NCBI GenBank assembly: GCA_963921195.1
Contig: OY992536.1
Span: 319,069,038-319,133,037 of the forward strand
DNA: 64,000 nucleotides
Reading direction: 5' to 3'
Source: Pegoplata infirma
Lineage: Eukaryota; Arthropoda; Insecta; Diptera; Anthomyiidae
Shown here: positions 47,026 through 56,991 of the stretch, in pieces
How positions within the stretch are numbered: position 1 is the stretch's first letter
How the letters are laid out: each line of letters begins with the position of its first letter
Position numbers and translations under genes: made by a program
The notes under the pieces: model-generated
Seen by the model: only the letters and a program-made list of their open reading frames with translations
Told to the model about the DNA's origin: nothing
The model's database searches: none

Positions 47026-49756
47026 CTTTTTTGGCTTTTTTTTTCAAATTTGAGCTTCTTAATGGCATGAGCCACATAGAATCGGTGGAAAACAATTTTT
47101 GTCAACATTTTTAGCACTTTTTTTTAAAAAAGGTTGCTATTTTTAGCAGTATTTTAAGGTAAGGTAAGATTTTTTTTAGTGATTCTAAGAAAATTTGCTA
47201 TTTTTAATAGAAATTGCTATTTTTAGTAAAGAATGCTACTTATAGTAAATGATGCAATTTATAGTAAATGGTGCTATTTATAGTAAATTAAGCTATTTAT
47301 AGTAAATTAAGCTATTTATACTTAGTAAATGATGCTATTTACAGCAAATAATGATATTTGTTGTAAAGAATGTTGTTAAAATATTTTATTAATATTTTTT
47401 TTGTGTATTTGGAGTAAAAAAGAAATGGAGAAAGTTAACACTTTTTAAAAAACTTGCTACTTTTAGTAGTATTTCTCAACCAGGTAGTTATGTTCGTCTG
47501 TATTTGCAACAAGTGATGCTATTTATAGTAAATGGATGCTATTTTTAGTAAATGACGCTATTTATAGTAAATTTTATTCCTAGGAAAGAATGCTATTTCT
47601 AGTACATATTTCTATATTCAGTATTGTTTTTCTTAATTAACATTTTTTTTATTTTCCTCTATTACTTTTTTGTTAATAAAATTTGATTTTGAATAGAAAA
47701 AACCAAATTTTTTTTTTTTTTTAATTTTTGTGGAAAAAAAATAAAAAATATTTTTTTAAATAAGAAAAAAAAAACAATGCGTCATGTTTTTAGCACTTTA
47801 AGGTTAAAGGTGGCTATTTTGAGCAGTATTTCAAAGTTAGTTATTTTTATAAATATTTCTCAGAAGTAATGCTATTTATAGCTAAGGATGCTATTTATAG
47901 CAAAGGATGCTATTGATAGCAAGGGATGCTATTTATGTTAAAAATTATATTTCAAGTACATAATGCTATTTCGAGTATATATTGTTATTTCCAGTTTTAT
48001 TTTTATTAATCTTTTTTATTTTCTTTGGACATTGCAAGGTTAACAAAATTTGACTTTGAGTAAGAAAAACATGATTTTTTTAAAAAAATTTGAATTTAAA
48101 AAAAAAATTCTTCAGCACTCATAAATTAAATGTTGCTATTTTTAGCAGTATTTCATCGTAAGGTAGTTATTTTTATTAGTAATTCTTATAGTAACAAGTA
48201 ATGCTATTTAAAGTAAAGGATGCTATTTTTAGTAAGGGATGCTATTTAAAGCAAAGGATGCTATTTAAAGCAAAGGATGCTATTTATAGCAAAGGATGTT
48301 ATTTATAGCAAAGAATGCTATTTATAACAAAGTATGATATTTTTAAATTAATGAATCCTATTTCTAGTTTTGTTCTTATTTAATTTTTTATTTTCTTCCA
48401 CATTTCTTTGTAACTGATTTCGAGTAAAAAAAAAAATATTTTTTTTTTAGAAATTTTTGTTGAAAAAAAGAAAATCATTTTTTTATTAAAAAAAAAATAA
48501 TGAGTCAACATTTTAAGGACTTTTACATTAAAAGTTGCTATTTTTAGCATTTTTAACAAAGTAAGGTATATATTTTTATCAGTATTTCTTAGAAGTAATG
48601 CTATTTATAGTAACAAGTGATGCTATTTATAGCAACAAGTGACGCTATTTACAGTAAAGGATGCTATTTAAGCAAAGGATGCTATTTTTAGCAAAAGATG
48701 CTACTTATAGTAAGAAATAGTATTTCTAGTATTATTTTTTTTTAATATTTTTTTTTCTTTCAACATTTCTTTGTTATCAAAAATTTGGTTTTGAGTAAAA
48801 AACAAGATTTTTTTAAATTTTTATTGAAAAAAAGAAAAAAAAAACAAAGTGAAATATTTTTAGCACTTTTAAATTGAAGCTTGCTATTTTAAATACTATT
48901 TTCTTATAAGTAATGCAATTTTTAGTTTACTGGAAAGAATGCTATTTATAGCAAAGAATGCTATTTATAGCAAAGAATGCTATTTATAGCAAAGAATGCT
49001 ATTTATAGCAAAGAATGCTATTTATAGCAAAGGATGCCACATTTTTATGTTTGGTTGTGCATACTTTCTACCAGAGCTTCAGTGTTTTTAGCACTTATTA
49101 GAAAAAAAAATTGTCTATTTTTAGCTGTATTCAAAAGTAAGGTAGACAGTTTATCAATATTTTTATGGATGATATCTATTGTAGCTGTAATTTGAACGAA
49201 AAAATAGTAAAAATTTGTAGCACTTTTAAAAAAAGGTGATATTTTTAACAGTATTAGAAAGTAAGATAGATATTTGTCAGTTTTTATAAAAAAAGGGATG
49301 CTATTAATAATGCTATTTATAGTTAAGAATGCTATTTATAGTAAAGAATGCTATTTATAGTAAAGAATGCTATTTATAGTAAAGAATGCTAGTTATAGTA
49401 AAGAATGCTATTTGTAATAAAATATGCTTTTTTAAAGGATGCTGTTTTATATGCTTAACATCAGTCAACGCCAATTTGTCTTTCATAAGTGACCATGTGT
49501 TTTATCAGGCGAACATTGCTAGAACGTCTTAGTATCGCTTAGGATCATAAATTTGAATACTAGGGCGTACGGACGCCCTCCGTCAAATCTAAACTTTTGA
49601 ATTTCTTGTCGTAATACCTGCCGAAAGATGGCCACGGAATAGCTAATGGTGGAAAATGTATGAAAATTTTTTGCAAGGCTAACTTATCTAACTTAAACCA
49701 GGTTAGAAACAAATACATTTTTTGACCAAAATTCATGACCGAATTTTTTAAAACAA

Positions 49757-50122
49757 CCCTAGTAAAAATATTATGCTAATTTTACTAAATAGATCTAATT
49801 TGATCCGTAAAATGGTTGTATCAAATAGTATCTAATTGTATTACTTTAGATCAAAAAATATAAAAATTGATACAATTTGATCCTGAATTTGGTCAAATCT
49901 AACTATATCAAATTGATCTTATTATATCTATTTTTATACAATTTGATGAGCAAAACCAAAATACGAATCTAATCATATATGGAGCAATATCTATCCATAT
50001 AAAGTGGATCAACCGTATCAAAATGATAGATATAATTTTATATAAATTCATACGGAAGCATATTAACTCATATAAGATTGTATCAAATTATATATGATTA
50101 TATCAGAAAATTTTTACTCGGG
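49757..50122. mobile_element. TIR element, CCC(G/T)AGTAAAAAT family
   Basis: The left end CCCTAGTAAAAATATTATGC and the right end (reversed) CCCGAGTAAAAATTTTCTGA are inverted repeats. The interior is made of AATTTGATCC, ATATATCAAATTG-type words like the relatives at 35708 and 51578. Confidence 0.65.
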
Positions 50123-50281
50123 AAATCCGGCTCAAAAATTTGGAATTTTTGTGTACTTATAGCGCTTTTGATCAACAAATGATGATTTTTAAACATATAA
50201 ATTATTATAAAAAATAGTAAACAATCAAGCTCGAGGTCTTTCTTTTAATTAAAAAATCATCTTAATTTCATTCTTTTAATA

Positions 50282-50310
50282 TTTCGTTATTCATTGAGTA
50301 ACATCATCAG
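50282..50310 (-). ncRNA. Hammerhead-ribozyme-like core, remnant
   Basis: Minus-strand CTGATGA, stem GTTACTC/AATAAC (one mismatch) and GAAA. It is followed downstream on that strand by the same TATTAAAAGAATGAAATTAA and GACCTCGAGCTTG sequence as the neighbouring copies. Confidence 0.5.
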
Positions 50311-50381
50311 GGACAATACAAAAAATTCTTATGACGACGATAGCAGCAACGCACTAGCTTATAAGATTTTTTTGTCTGCCC

Positions 50382-50410
50382 CTGATGATGTTATTTAATG
50401 GATAACGAAA
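50382..50410 (+). ncRNA. Hammerhead-ribozyme-like core, remnant
   Basis: Plus-strand CTGATGA, stem GTTAT/ATAAC and GAAA, followed by TATTGAAGGAATAAAATAAA and GAAAGATCTTGAGCTTGATT. It faces the minus-strand copy about 70 bp away. Confidence 0.5.
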
Positions 50411-50540
50411 TATTGAAGGAATAAAATAAAGAAGATTTTTTAATAAAAGAAAGATCTTGAGCTTGATTATTTACTAGTATGACTATTATTTACTATTATT
50501 ACGACTATAGCAGCAACGCTCTAGTTTTTTTGAACTGTCC

Positions 50541-50569
50541 CTGATGATGATATTCAATGAATAACGTAA
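50541..50569 (+). ncRNA. Hammerhead-like core with inactivating change
   Basis: CTGATGA and the stem are kept but GAAA reads GTAA, which should abolish catalysis. The context (GGAATGAAATAAAGAAGATT, CCCCAAGCTTGATTATT) shows it is the same family. Confidence 0.5.
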
Positions 50570-50884
50570 TATTGGTGGAATGAAATAAAGAAGATTTGTA
50601 AATAAAAGAAATACCCCAAGCTTGATTATTTGTAATTATTTAAAATAATTTATATGTTTGAAAATCATCATCTGTGGACCAAAATCGCTATTTTGGAGTT
50701 TTTTAAATATTTTTCCCATAAAGTAACGAAAAATTTCTTATTTTTGAGCAGGATTTTGTTACAAGTTCGAACATGAATTTTGGTCGAAAAACGTAGTTTT
50801 TCTAAACTTTTTTTAAACTCGACTCGCCGACTGAAGGCTGCCCTTGCAAAATTTTTTCATAAATTTTTCCACAATCAGCTATGT

Positions 50885-50930
50885 CGTGGCCATCGTTTGG
50901 AAGGTGCATACCTTCCAAACGAAGGCCACG
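50885..50930. repeat. 46-nt hairpin, 20 paired bases, in a GC-richer patch
   Basis: CGTGGCC, one mismatch, TCGTTTGGAAGGT, loop GCAT, and the complement back. It lies in a patch (50815-51000) with overlapping open frames on both strands, none of which I recognise. Too short for a standard insect pre-miRNA. Confidence 0.75.
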
Positions 50931-51030
50931 GGCACCTTCAGGGGCCCGTAAAGTGGCGAACACGAAATTCGAAAGTTTCGATTTGACGGAAAGCACTTAT
51001 GAATGACAAACGTGTACCACTGAGTGTAGG

Positions 51031-51577
51031 GTATAAACAAAAACAATCCCGTTGTATTCATTTTAATTTTCAAAAATTCTCTCATCAGACGTATAAAATA
51101 CATGCATACAAATACAACATACATACTGTAACGTCAATTTTTCAAATTCCATTTGTTATTATTGGATTTCAAATTACAAAAAAATAAAAAAATTTAAAAA
51201 TATTCTAGTTACGTACAAATAAATATTTTACAAAATGCAAATGTGCGTTATATTAATATAAATACTTCCCAAGTTAAAATGATTTTTTTATAAAAATATG
51301 AAACTAAATCTTGACCCGAAAATTTTTTTTAAATGAAATAGGATTGAATAATATTTAACAGTATTATTTTAGATACAAAATACATAAATACTTATATATG
51401 ATTGCATCTAATTATATATGCATAATTATATCAAATTATTTTTACTCGAGTATACATGCAAATAAATATATATATAATTATATATAAAAGTATCTAATTG
51501 TATATAAATGTATCTGATTCGATACAACTTTGTCTTAATTTGGCGCCATTTTGAGTTCTAAAAGACAAGATCAGAAT
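51031..51577. other. AT-rich intron, nothing recognised
   Basis: Words such as ATTATATATAATTATATAAA near 51470 resemble the CCCGAGTAAAAA elements, and TTTTTACTCGAGTA near 51441 resembles one of their ends, so it may be a fragment. Confidence 0.4.
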
Positions 51578-51715
51578 CCCGTGTAAAAATTAATTTGATC
51601 TAATCTGATCTGCTTTGATCTGATAATATATAATTGCATCTGATTATACTAATTTTTTTTTTTTAATTTAATGTCAAATTTGGGCCAATGTTGACCAAAT
51701 CGGAGATATAATTAG

Positions 51716-52650
51716 TAGTGTCCGACCGAATACACCGAAGCCGAAGCCGAATATTCGTCCGAAACCGAAGACGAATATTACAAATAAAAATATTTATGTA
51801 GTAAAAACAAGAAAAAAAGTAAAACTCGACTTGGCGGAATACTCAAATGTAGTGTCCGACCGAATACACCTTTTTTGGCCGAAGCCGAATATTCGGCCAA
51901 ATTTTCACTATTCGGCCAAACCGAAGCCGAAGCCGAATATTAAAAAAAAAATATTTATGTAGTAAAAACAAGAAAAAAATAAAAGTCGACTCGGCGGGAT
52001 ACTCAAATGCATAAGAATGCTGTCTAGAATGATTTTATTTTAAGCAAAAAATTATTTTGGACATTTTTGTAAAAAAATATATTTTAGAGTGTAAATTTTT
52101 TTCGATCGAAAATTTTTTTTGAATGTAAAAAATGTTTTTAGTTGCAAAAACACTTATTAAAATGTTTTTGTGGCTTACTACTGTGATTCAAAGTTAGTTT
52201 AGTATGTTTTTCAACACGTGCGCACAAATATTATACAATTAATCGGTATTCGGCCAAAATTGTGGCCGAAGCCGAATAGTGCTTTTTGGCCGAAGCCGAG
52301 GCCGAATATTCGGTCGGACACTACTCAAATGTATAAAAATGTTGTCTAGAACGATTTATTTTGAGCAACAAACTTTTTTCAGACATTTTTGTAAATAAAA
52401 ATTTTTTTGAGTGTAATTTTTTTTCGATTGAAAAATTTTTGTGAGTGTAAAATCTTGTTTTAGCTGCAAAAACACTTAATAAAATGTTTTTGTGGCTTAC
52501 TAATGTGATTCAAAGTGTGTTTTGTGTTTTTTTCAACACGTAAGTACAAATTTTATACAATTATTTGGTATTCGGCCAAAAATGTGGCCGAAGCCGAATA
52601 GTGGCCGAATAGTGCTTTTTGGCCGAAGCCGAATATTCGGTCGGACACTA
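51716..52650. mobile_element. hAT-type MITE, outer copy, 8-bp duplication ATAATTAG
   Basis: Ends TAGTGTCCGACCGAATA and TATTCGGTCGGACACTA are perfect inverted repeats. ATAATTAG flanks both sides (51708-51715, 52651-52658), the 8-bp duplication expected of hAT. The arms are full of CCGAAGCCGAATATTCGGCC words. Another copy is inserted inside. Confidence 0.92.
51850..52323. mobile_element. hAT-type MITE, inner copy, 8-bp duplication CTCAAATG
   Basis: It has the same TAGTGTCCGACCGAATA ends and is flanked by CTCAAATG at 51842-51849 and 52324-52331. The inner copy itself contains GGGATACTCAAATGCATAAG near 52000, the uninterrupted version of the site it occupies in the outer copy. It is 474 bp; the outer copy without it is about 453 bp. 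Confidence 0.93.
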
Positions 52651-52762
52651 ATAATTAGATCTAGATTTTGGCTATTTCATATATAATAAGATGAAATCAG
52701 ATACGATTATATATGAATATATATAAATAGATCAGATAAGATCAAATCCATTCTTACACGGG

Positions 52763-53216
52763 ATGTAGCCAAATCTGTGATGAAATAGAATCTGATCGTA
52801 GATCAAATAAGATCTAATTAAATACTTTTAGATATAATCATATATAAATAATAAAATCATAAAACAAATCAGATTGAATTTATTTTCAAATGGGTTAACA
52901 TATTTTTACATTTAAAAAAATAATGATGAGTTTAAAAAAAAATGTGGTTGATAAAATTTTGCTACCTTTTGTTTTATCGTATATGATTTTCTGAGTGTTT
53001 TCAAAAATTGATTTGTTTAAAAAAATATTTAAATAAAATATAAACTGATATTGACCAGCTGTTGGTCAGCAAAAAAAAAAAATACATGAATACAACAAAA
53101 GTTATTAATCAAGATCTTGAAAAGTATTTGAAGCGATGATTTTATGTTTTTACAATTTGATTTTATGATAAGCAGAAAAATATTTGTATATTTAAATTAA
53201 TTTATTAATAAACAAT
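52763..53216. other. AT-rich intron, nothing recognised
   Basis: No inverted-repeat ends or coding similarity seen. Confidence 0.4.
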
Positions 53217-53219
53217 TTA

Positions 53220-53479
53220 CAGGCCTATTCTCAGTTATGACTGGTTATGACTAATTTTATTATTTTCAAACTTCATATTCCCTGTGTTTGTTGTAAACAA
53301 AATTATAAAAAGTCTCAAAATTTAAAATTATTTGTCAATTTTGAGACGATGTGGGTAGCAGGTCTTTATTTTTTTGAAATTTTCAAACAAAATTTGAAAT
53401 TTTTTACGATTGTTTACAACAACCACATGGAAAAAATTGAGTTATGATTGAGTTATGACTTTTTTTGTGAATAGGCCCC
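53220..53479. mobile_element. TTA-flanked MITE with GGCCTATTC ends, 260 bp
   Basis: Ends CAGGCCTATTCTCAGTTATG and (reversed) GGGGCCTATTCACAAAAAAA are flanked by TTA at 53217-53219 and 53480-53482. TTGTTGTAAACAA near 53289 and TTGTTTACAACAA near 53410 make an inner inverted pair. The 66-codon frame inside is not a gene. Confidence 0.75.
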
Positions 53480-53530
53480 TTAAACTAAATAAAATGTGCA
53501 TCAAATCAGAAATGGGAATAATTCAGTTCC

Positions 53531-53795
53531 CACATAGAGAAAAACATGGTTGGAGCATGATTACAGCACACCAAATGAACCATAATAGAGGGGAGTCTTA
53601 GTATGATTAATCATTTGATCATACATATGATTGTGACAATCATACTATGATCCTCAATAATTAAAAATTACCATTTTTTATCATAATATGATCAGCGAAA
53701 ATCATAATATGATCACTATAATCATATTATTATAAAGTTTTCAATCATACTACGACTCCATTATGGTTGTCACAATCATGTTTCTTCTCTGCGTG
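53531..53795. mobile_element. MITE with CACATAGAGAAA ends
   Basis: The left end CACATAGAGAAAAACATGGT and the right end (reversed) CACGCAGAGAAGAAACATGA pair imperfectly. The inside is ATCATACTATGATC-type palindromic words and CCATAATAGAGGGGAGTC / GACTCCATTATGG. Confidence 0.6.
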
Positions 53796-54220
53796 CCTTT
53801 AAATATTTAAAATTGATAAAAACTTTCGATAGATTTGAAAGCGACTTTTGCCAAATTTTTTCCCCGTAACAGGATTTATGGAATAGGACTTTAATATATT
53901 TTTTTTTTGGCATTAGAATATAAGTTGCACATTTAAAGTAAAACCATTAAAAAACTTATTTTCAAACATCTAATGAAATCACTCTTAAAATATTTAGCTT
54001 ATTTAATAGAAAATGACAATGCAAATTGTGTTGGCACTGTTATTGAAATAATTTCAATAAAATTGATAAATGCAGTAACTGTCAAGATTACAAAAAAAAA
54101 ATTATGTAAGCGAAACATTGATTAGCATAATTTCAGGTCTTTGATAATGGCAAAGATTTGACACCAATAAATATTCTTAGCAAAGCCTATAGCCTTCAAA
54201 CTAGTCAGAGACTAAAAAAA
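53796..54220. other. Intron, nothing recognised
   Basis: AT-rich; no repeat boundary or gene. Confidence 0.4.
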
Positions 54221-54636
54221 AATATAAAAAAGTTAAATTCGGCCTTGCCGAATGTATAAATACCCTCCACAATGTAAAAAAGATTATTTGCAAAAAAAAA
54301 AAAATTTAAAAAAAAATTTGCGCAAAAAAAATGTTTTTTTTTTTGTTTTTGTAAAAAAATATGTTTGTTCTTCAAATTTTTGTTTTTCTGTAAAGACAGT
54401 TGAGCTCAGGCTCTAATTATAATTATGTATTATAATTTTTTTAATCATGTTATATATGGTTTGAATTGAGAAAGGTGTGAAAGAAAAATTTATTTTTCTA
54501 AAAATTTAAGACATCCTGGTTCGTTTTTTACTAGTTTCATATTATCATCGTAATTATAATCATCAGAAAAACTTTTAATGTCAAATTTTTTCAGTTAATA
54601 GTCAATTTTATTCTATATGTGAAAATTATTAACAGA

Positions 54637-54733
54637 TCGCAGCCGCCAGGGATTGAACCCATGATCTGTAATGTTTTTGCTATTAACTGCCTCTTAGGTA
54701 CGATCACTCTAGACCGATACGCTAAGTTGGCTG
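54637..54733 (-). pseudogene. tRNA-like sequence with A and B boxes and long variable region
   Basis: On the minus strand a TTAGCGTATCGG A-box (54714-54725) and a perfect GGTTCAATCCC B-box (54649-54659) are separated by about 55 nt, the spacing of a tRNA with a long variable arm (Leu/Ser type). Acceptor pairing is partial (GCC...GGC). Most likely a tRNA-derived SINE or pseudogene. Confidence 0.6.
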
Positions 54734-54789
54734 TTAAGCAAGTATCAACTAAATCATGGTTTTTCAATTCTTGTGTGGTTGTTCCCAGC

Positions 54790-55045
54790 AAAACTTAGAT
54801 TACCAAATAAGGTATAAAATAAGGTATATGATCTCTTATTTTATACATTGCAGCATTGATGATTTTAACAGGCGATGAGACTCAAAGTAATGCATCCACA
54901 TTATCACATAGAATACCAGTAAGGTATAAAATAAGTCATAAATTTATAACGAAGAATACCAGTAAGGTGTAAAATATATGATATTTTATAGGTTACGAGT
55001 AAGGTATATAATATAGCATACCAAAACGTAATATATAAGGTGTTA
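54790..55045 (+). repeat. AAGGTATAAAATAAG-type degenerate tandem repeat
   Basis: Phrases AAGGTATAAAATAAGG, ACCAGTAAGGTATAAAATAA and GAGTAAGGTATATAATATAG recur every 15-60 bp. Confidence 0.6.
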
Positions 55046-55069
55046 CGAGTAGTGAAAAAGTAATTTTGT

Positions 55070-55168
55070 ATTAAATTTACTCACGTGATTGTAAGTGAGT
55101 GTAAGTAGATAAAATATGCTCGTGAGTGTGTGTCGTTAGAAATTTCTTGTCGTGAGCCCATCTCTAGT
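55070..55168. mobile_element. hAT-like end, TAGAGATGGGC type
   Basis: It ends GTGAGCCCATCTCTAG, the inverse of the 16559 element's end, with TCACG/CGTGAG words next to it. Only one end is visible. Confidence 0.5.
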
Positions 55169-55858
55169 TTAAACTTATGCATTTTTTTATAAAATAATTA
55201 TTTTTTATGTTATTGTAATGCATTATGCATTTAATTATAAATAATGCATTATTTCAAACTTTCAAATAATACATAATGTAACCAAATATAAATCATGCAT
55301 TACGTAGCAAATTATTAGTAATGCCTTATTTTTCACTTTAAAATAATACGCTGTGGAACAAATGTTTGGTAAGACATCCTAAAATAATGCTACAAATAAG
55401 GTATATACATTACCTGGTAATGGTTATATAATCACTACCCATTACCAAAATTTTTTCTGGGTTGCTGTTGTTTTTTCGTACAGAAGAAAGTGAAATTGCA
55501 TTATGGTTAAATAACATACGGTATCCAATTCTGTTTCCATATGTCAACCAGCAGCCGAATTAAAGCATTTTGTATTTTTAGGTTATGTGGATTGTACCAA
55601 AATTTTCGAGGTATCCTTACATTTTCGTTCATAACTTTAGAACCGCTGAACCGATTTCGCTCAAATGCAATACCAAACTTCTCGGGGCAACAATAAGTAA
55701 ATATGTTAAGTTTCAGTCATATCTGTGTATAAGTTTGAACGTGATCGCCATTTCCACAAACGGACAGACAGACGGTCGAACATCGCTAGAATGTCTTAGA
55801 ATCGATAACTGAAAAATAATATATATGCTAGACCTGTTTTTAAATACAAGGGAAATTT

Positions 55859-56377
55859 TTAGAGTCCCACCGAATATTCGGTTTCGGTCTCGGTTTCGGC
55901 CGAATAATGGGGTTTCGGCCTCTATTCGGTATTCGGCAAAATTTTGGCCGAATATTAGCCGAAACCGAAACTTTTTGGTATTTTAAAAAATATGTAAAAA
56001 AGTCGGTGAATTTTTTGATTTCGTATTTCATTACACTTGTGTCAGTTTTCAATTGAAGAAAATATTACAAGTTTATGCAGTAAATGTAAAACTGTTTCAG
56101 TTCAAAAATTATTTTCTCCTCATCTGCAAATGAAATATACGATTTTTTTGTAAGTTTTTTAAAAACATATTTTTTTTTCAAAAATACAACAATTCCTTGG
56201 TTTAAAAGCATTATATGCTGTATATTAATCTTTAACAACTTTTTAATAATTTTATTCATGCCAGGCAGTAATGTTTTTTAAGTTTCGGTTTCGGTTCGGT
56301 TTCGGCCGAATATTACTTTTTCGGCCGAATATTCGGTTCGGTTTCGGTTCGGCCTCGAAAACTGGTTTCGGTCGGAT
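55859..56377. mobile_element. Diverged relative of the hAT MITE
   Basis: The left end TAGAGTCCCACCGAATATTC and right-hand GGTTTCGGTCGGA recall the TAGTGTCCGACCGAATA ends. Both arms consist of GGTTTCGGCCGAATA words in opposite orientation. The right end is cut by the following MITE. The 70- and 64-codon frames inside are not genes. Confidence 0.6.
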
Positions 56378-56897
56378 TTATTATTTTTTTTTAGCGGCCC
56401 AAATTCATATTTAGGGGGTAAAAAGGAGGGGGGAAGACAAGGCCATTTTTCAGTTTTTTTCGTTTATCTCCTATATTATGCAAAGAAACCTAATCATGTT
56501 ACATACCAAATGAAAGGTCTTTGCAAAACCTATCTACATGTGCTAAGAGCGTGTCCAAACAATCACAACTTTTCGTCATATTGAGTAAAATATTAAAATT
56601 TTGGGACATTCTTGTTAATAAGTCGAAAAATATTAACTTCTTTGGCCCGTGTTAGTACCACGAGATAGGTATTTTAAATACCTTTAATATGATACCAAAT
56701 ATGCCTATACTAATTTTGACTAAATAGGCGTAAATCGTTAAAAACTGAAAAAGGTCAACTTCCCCCCATACAAATCGAACCCCCCTAAAAATGAGTTTGG
56801 GTTGTTAAAAAAATACGTGTCGAATTAATTTTCGTTCTGAACAACATTTCCAAATTTCATTAAGATCGGAGGGTGACACCAGGGAGACTCTCCCCGT
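56378..56897 (+). mobile_element. TTA-type MITE copy 2, left end missing
   Basis: Matches copies 1 and 3 from TTTTTTAGCGGCCCAAATTC to GGGTGACACCAGGGAGACT. About 90 bp including the left inverted repeat are missing, and the right end has decayed to CTCCCCGTCAG. It ends 95 bp from the how splice donor. Confidence 0.85.
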
Positions 56898-56985
56898 CAG
56901 TAGAATAATTTTAACATACAAAAATAAATAACTTAAATTCCAAAATTTTTAAATAATCCAAAATACAATTGAAATTTTTTTTTTA
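56898..56985. other. Intron flank of the how exon
   Basis: Plain AT-rich sequence between MITE copy 2 and the splice donor. Confidence 0.6.
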
Positions 56986-56991
56986 ACTTAC
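56986..56991 (-). other. Splice donor of the how exon
   Basis: On the minus strand the exon ends CACCCAGAT and is followed directly by GTAAGT, a near-perfect 5' splice site. It leaves the reading frame in phase 0 after the Asp codon. Confidence 0.9.

Larger units (their letters stand above)
41318..49440 (+). repeat. 19-bp satellite ATGCTATTTATAGCAAAGG, about 8 kb, with spacers
   Basis: Hundreds of degenerate units. The block is almost continuous to 45760, then breaks into patches at about 45890, 47210, 47510, 47880, 48190, 48600, 48930 and 49310. Patches are separated by spacers of 100-600 bp that share TTTTTAGCACTTTT, GTTGCTATTTTTAGCAGTAT, AAAGTAAGGTAG and ATCAGTATTTCTTAGAAGTA, so there is a higher-order repeat. 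The unit has a TGCTA...TAGCA inverted core. Confidence 0.95.
49441..51030. mobile_element. Mosaic of old repeat fragments, including a nested TIR element
   Basis: It starts with S-like phrases (GAACATTGCTAGAACGTCTT, near 49513) and ends with GAGTGTAGGGTATAAACAA, like the ends of the element at 57607. It is broken by a CCCTAGTAAAAA element (49757-50122), three hammerhead-like copies (50222-50630) and a GC-richer hairpin (50885-50930). Outer boundaries are uncertain. Confidence 0.4.
51578..52762. mobile_element. TIR element with CCCGTGTAA ends, hosting two hAT MITEs
   Basis: The left end CCCGTGTAAAAATTAATTTG and the right end (reversed) CCCGTGTAAGAATGGATTTG go on to share ATCTNATCTGATC. Without the hAT elements it would be about 240 bp. 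Confidence 0.75.
54222..55830 (+). mobile_element. S-family copy S8, interrupted
   Basis: The left part is 54222-54395 (AGTTAAATTCGGCCTTGCCG, ATACCCTCCACAATG) and the middle part resumes at 55520 (CAATTCTGTTTCCATATGTC, AGAACCGCTGAACCGATTTC, GCTAGAATGTCTTAGAATC). The gap holds a tRNA-like unit, AAGGTATAAAATAAG repeats (54800-55040) and a hAT-like end. Confidence 0.6.

Noticed and set aside
47002..47031. Bacterial intrinsic terminator, hinting at contamination
   Set aside because: Satellite units lie on both sides and no bacterial coding sequence is nearby, so it belongs to the fly sequence.
41318..49440. 19-bp array considered as CRISPR or as coding for a repeat protein
   Set aside because: No spacers of constant length and stops in all frames; satellite DNA.
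50780..51187. Overlapping open frames on both strands
   Set aside because: They arise from a GC-richer palindromic patch; the peptides mirror each other around the hairpin and match nothing known.
54637..54733. Functional tRNA-Leu or tRNA-Ser
   Set aside because: Good A and B boxes, but I could not build a full cloverleaf with a paired acceptor stem and a clear anticodon.
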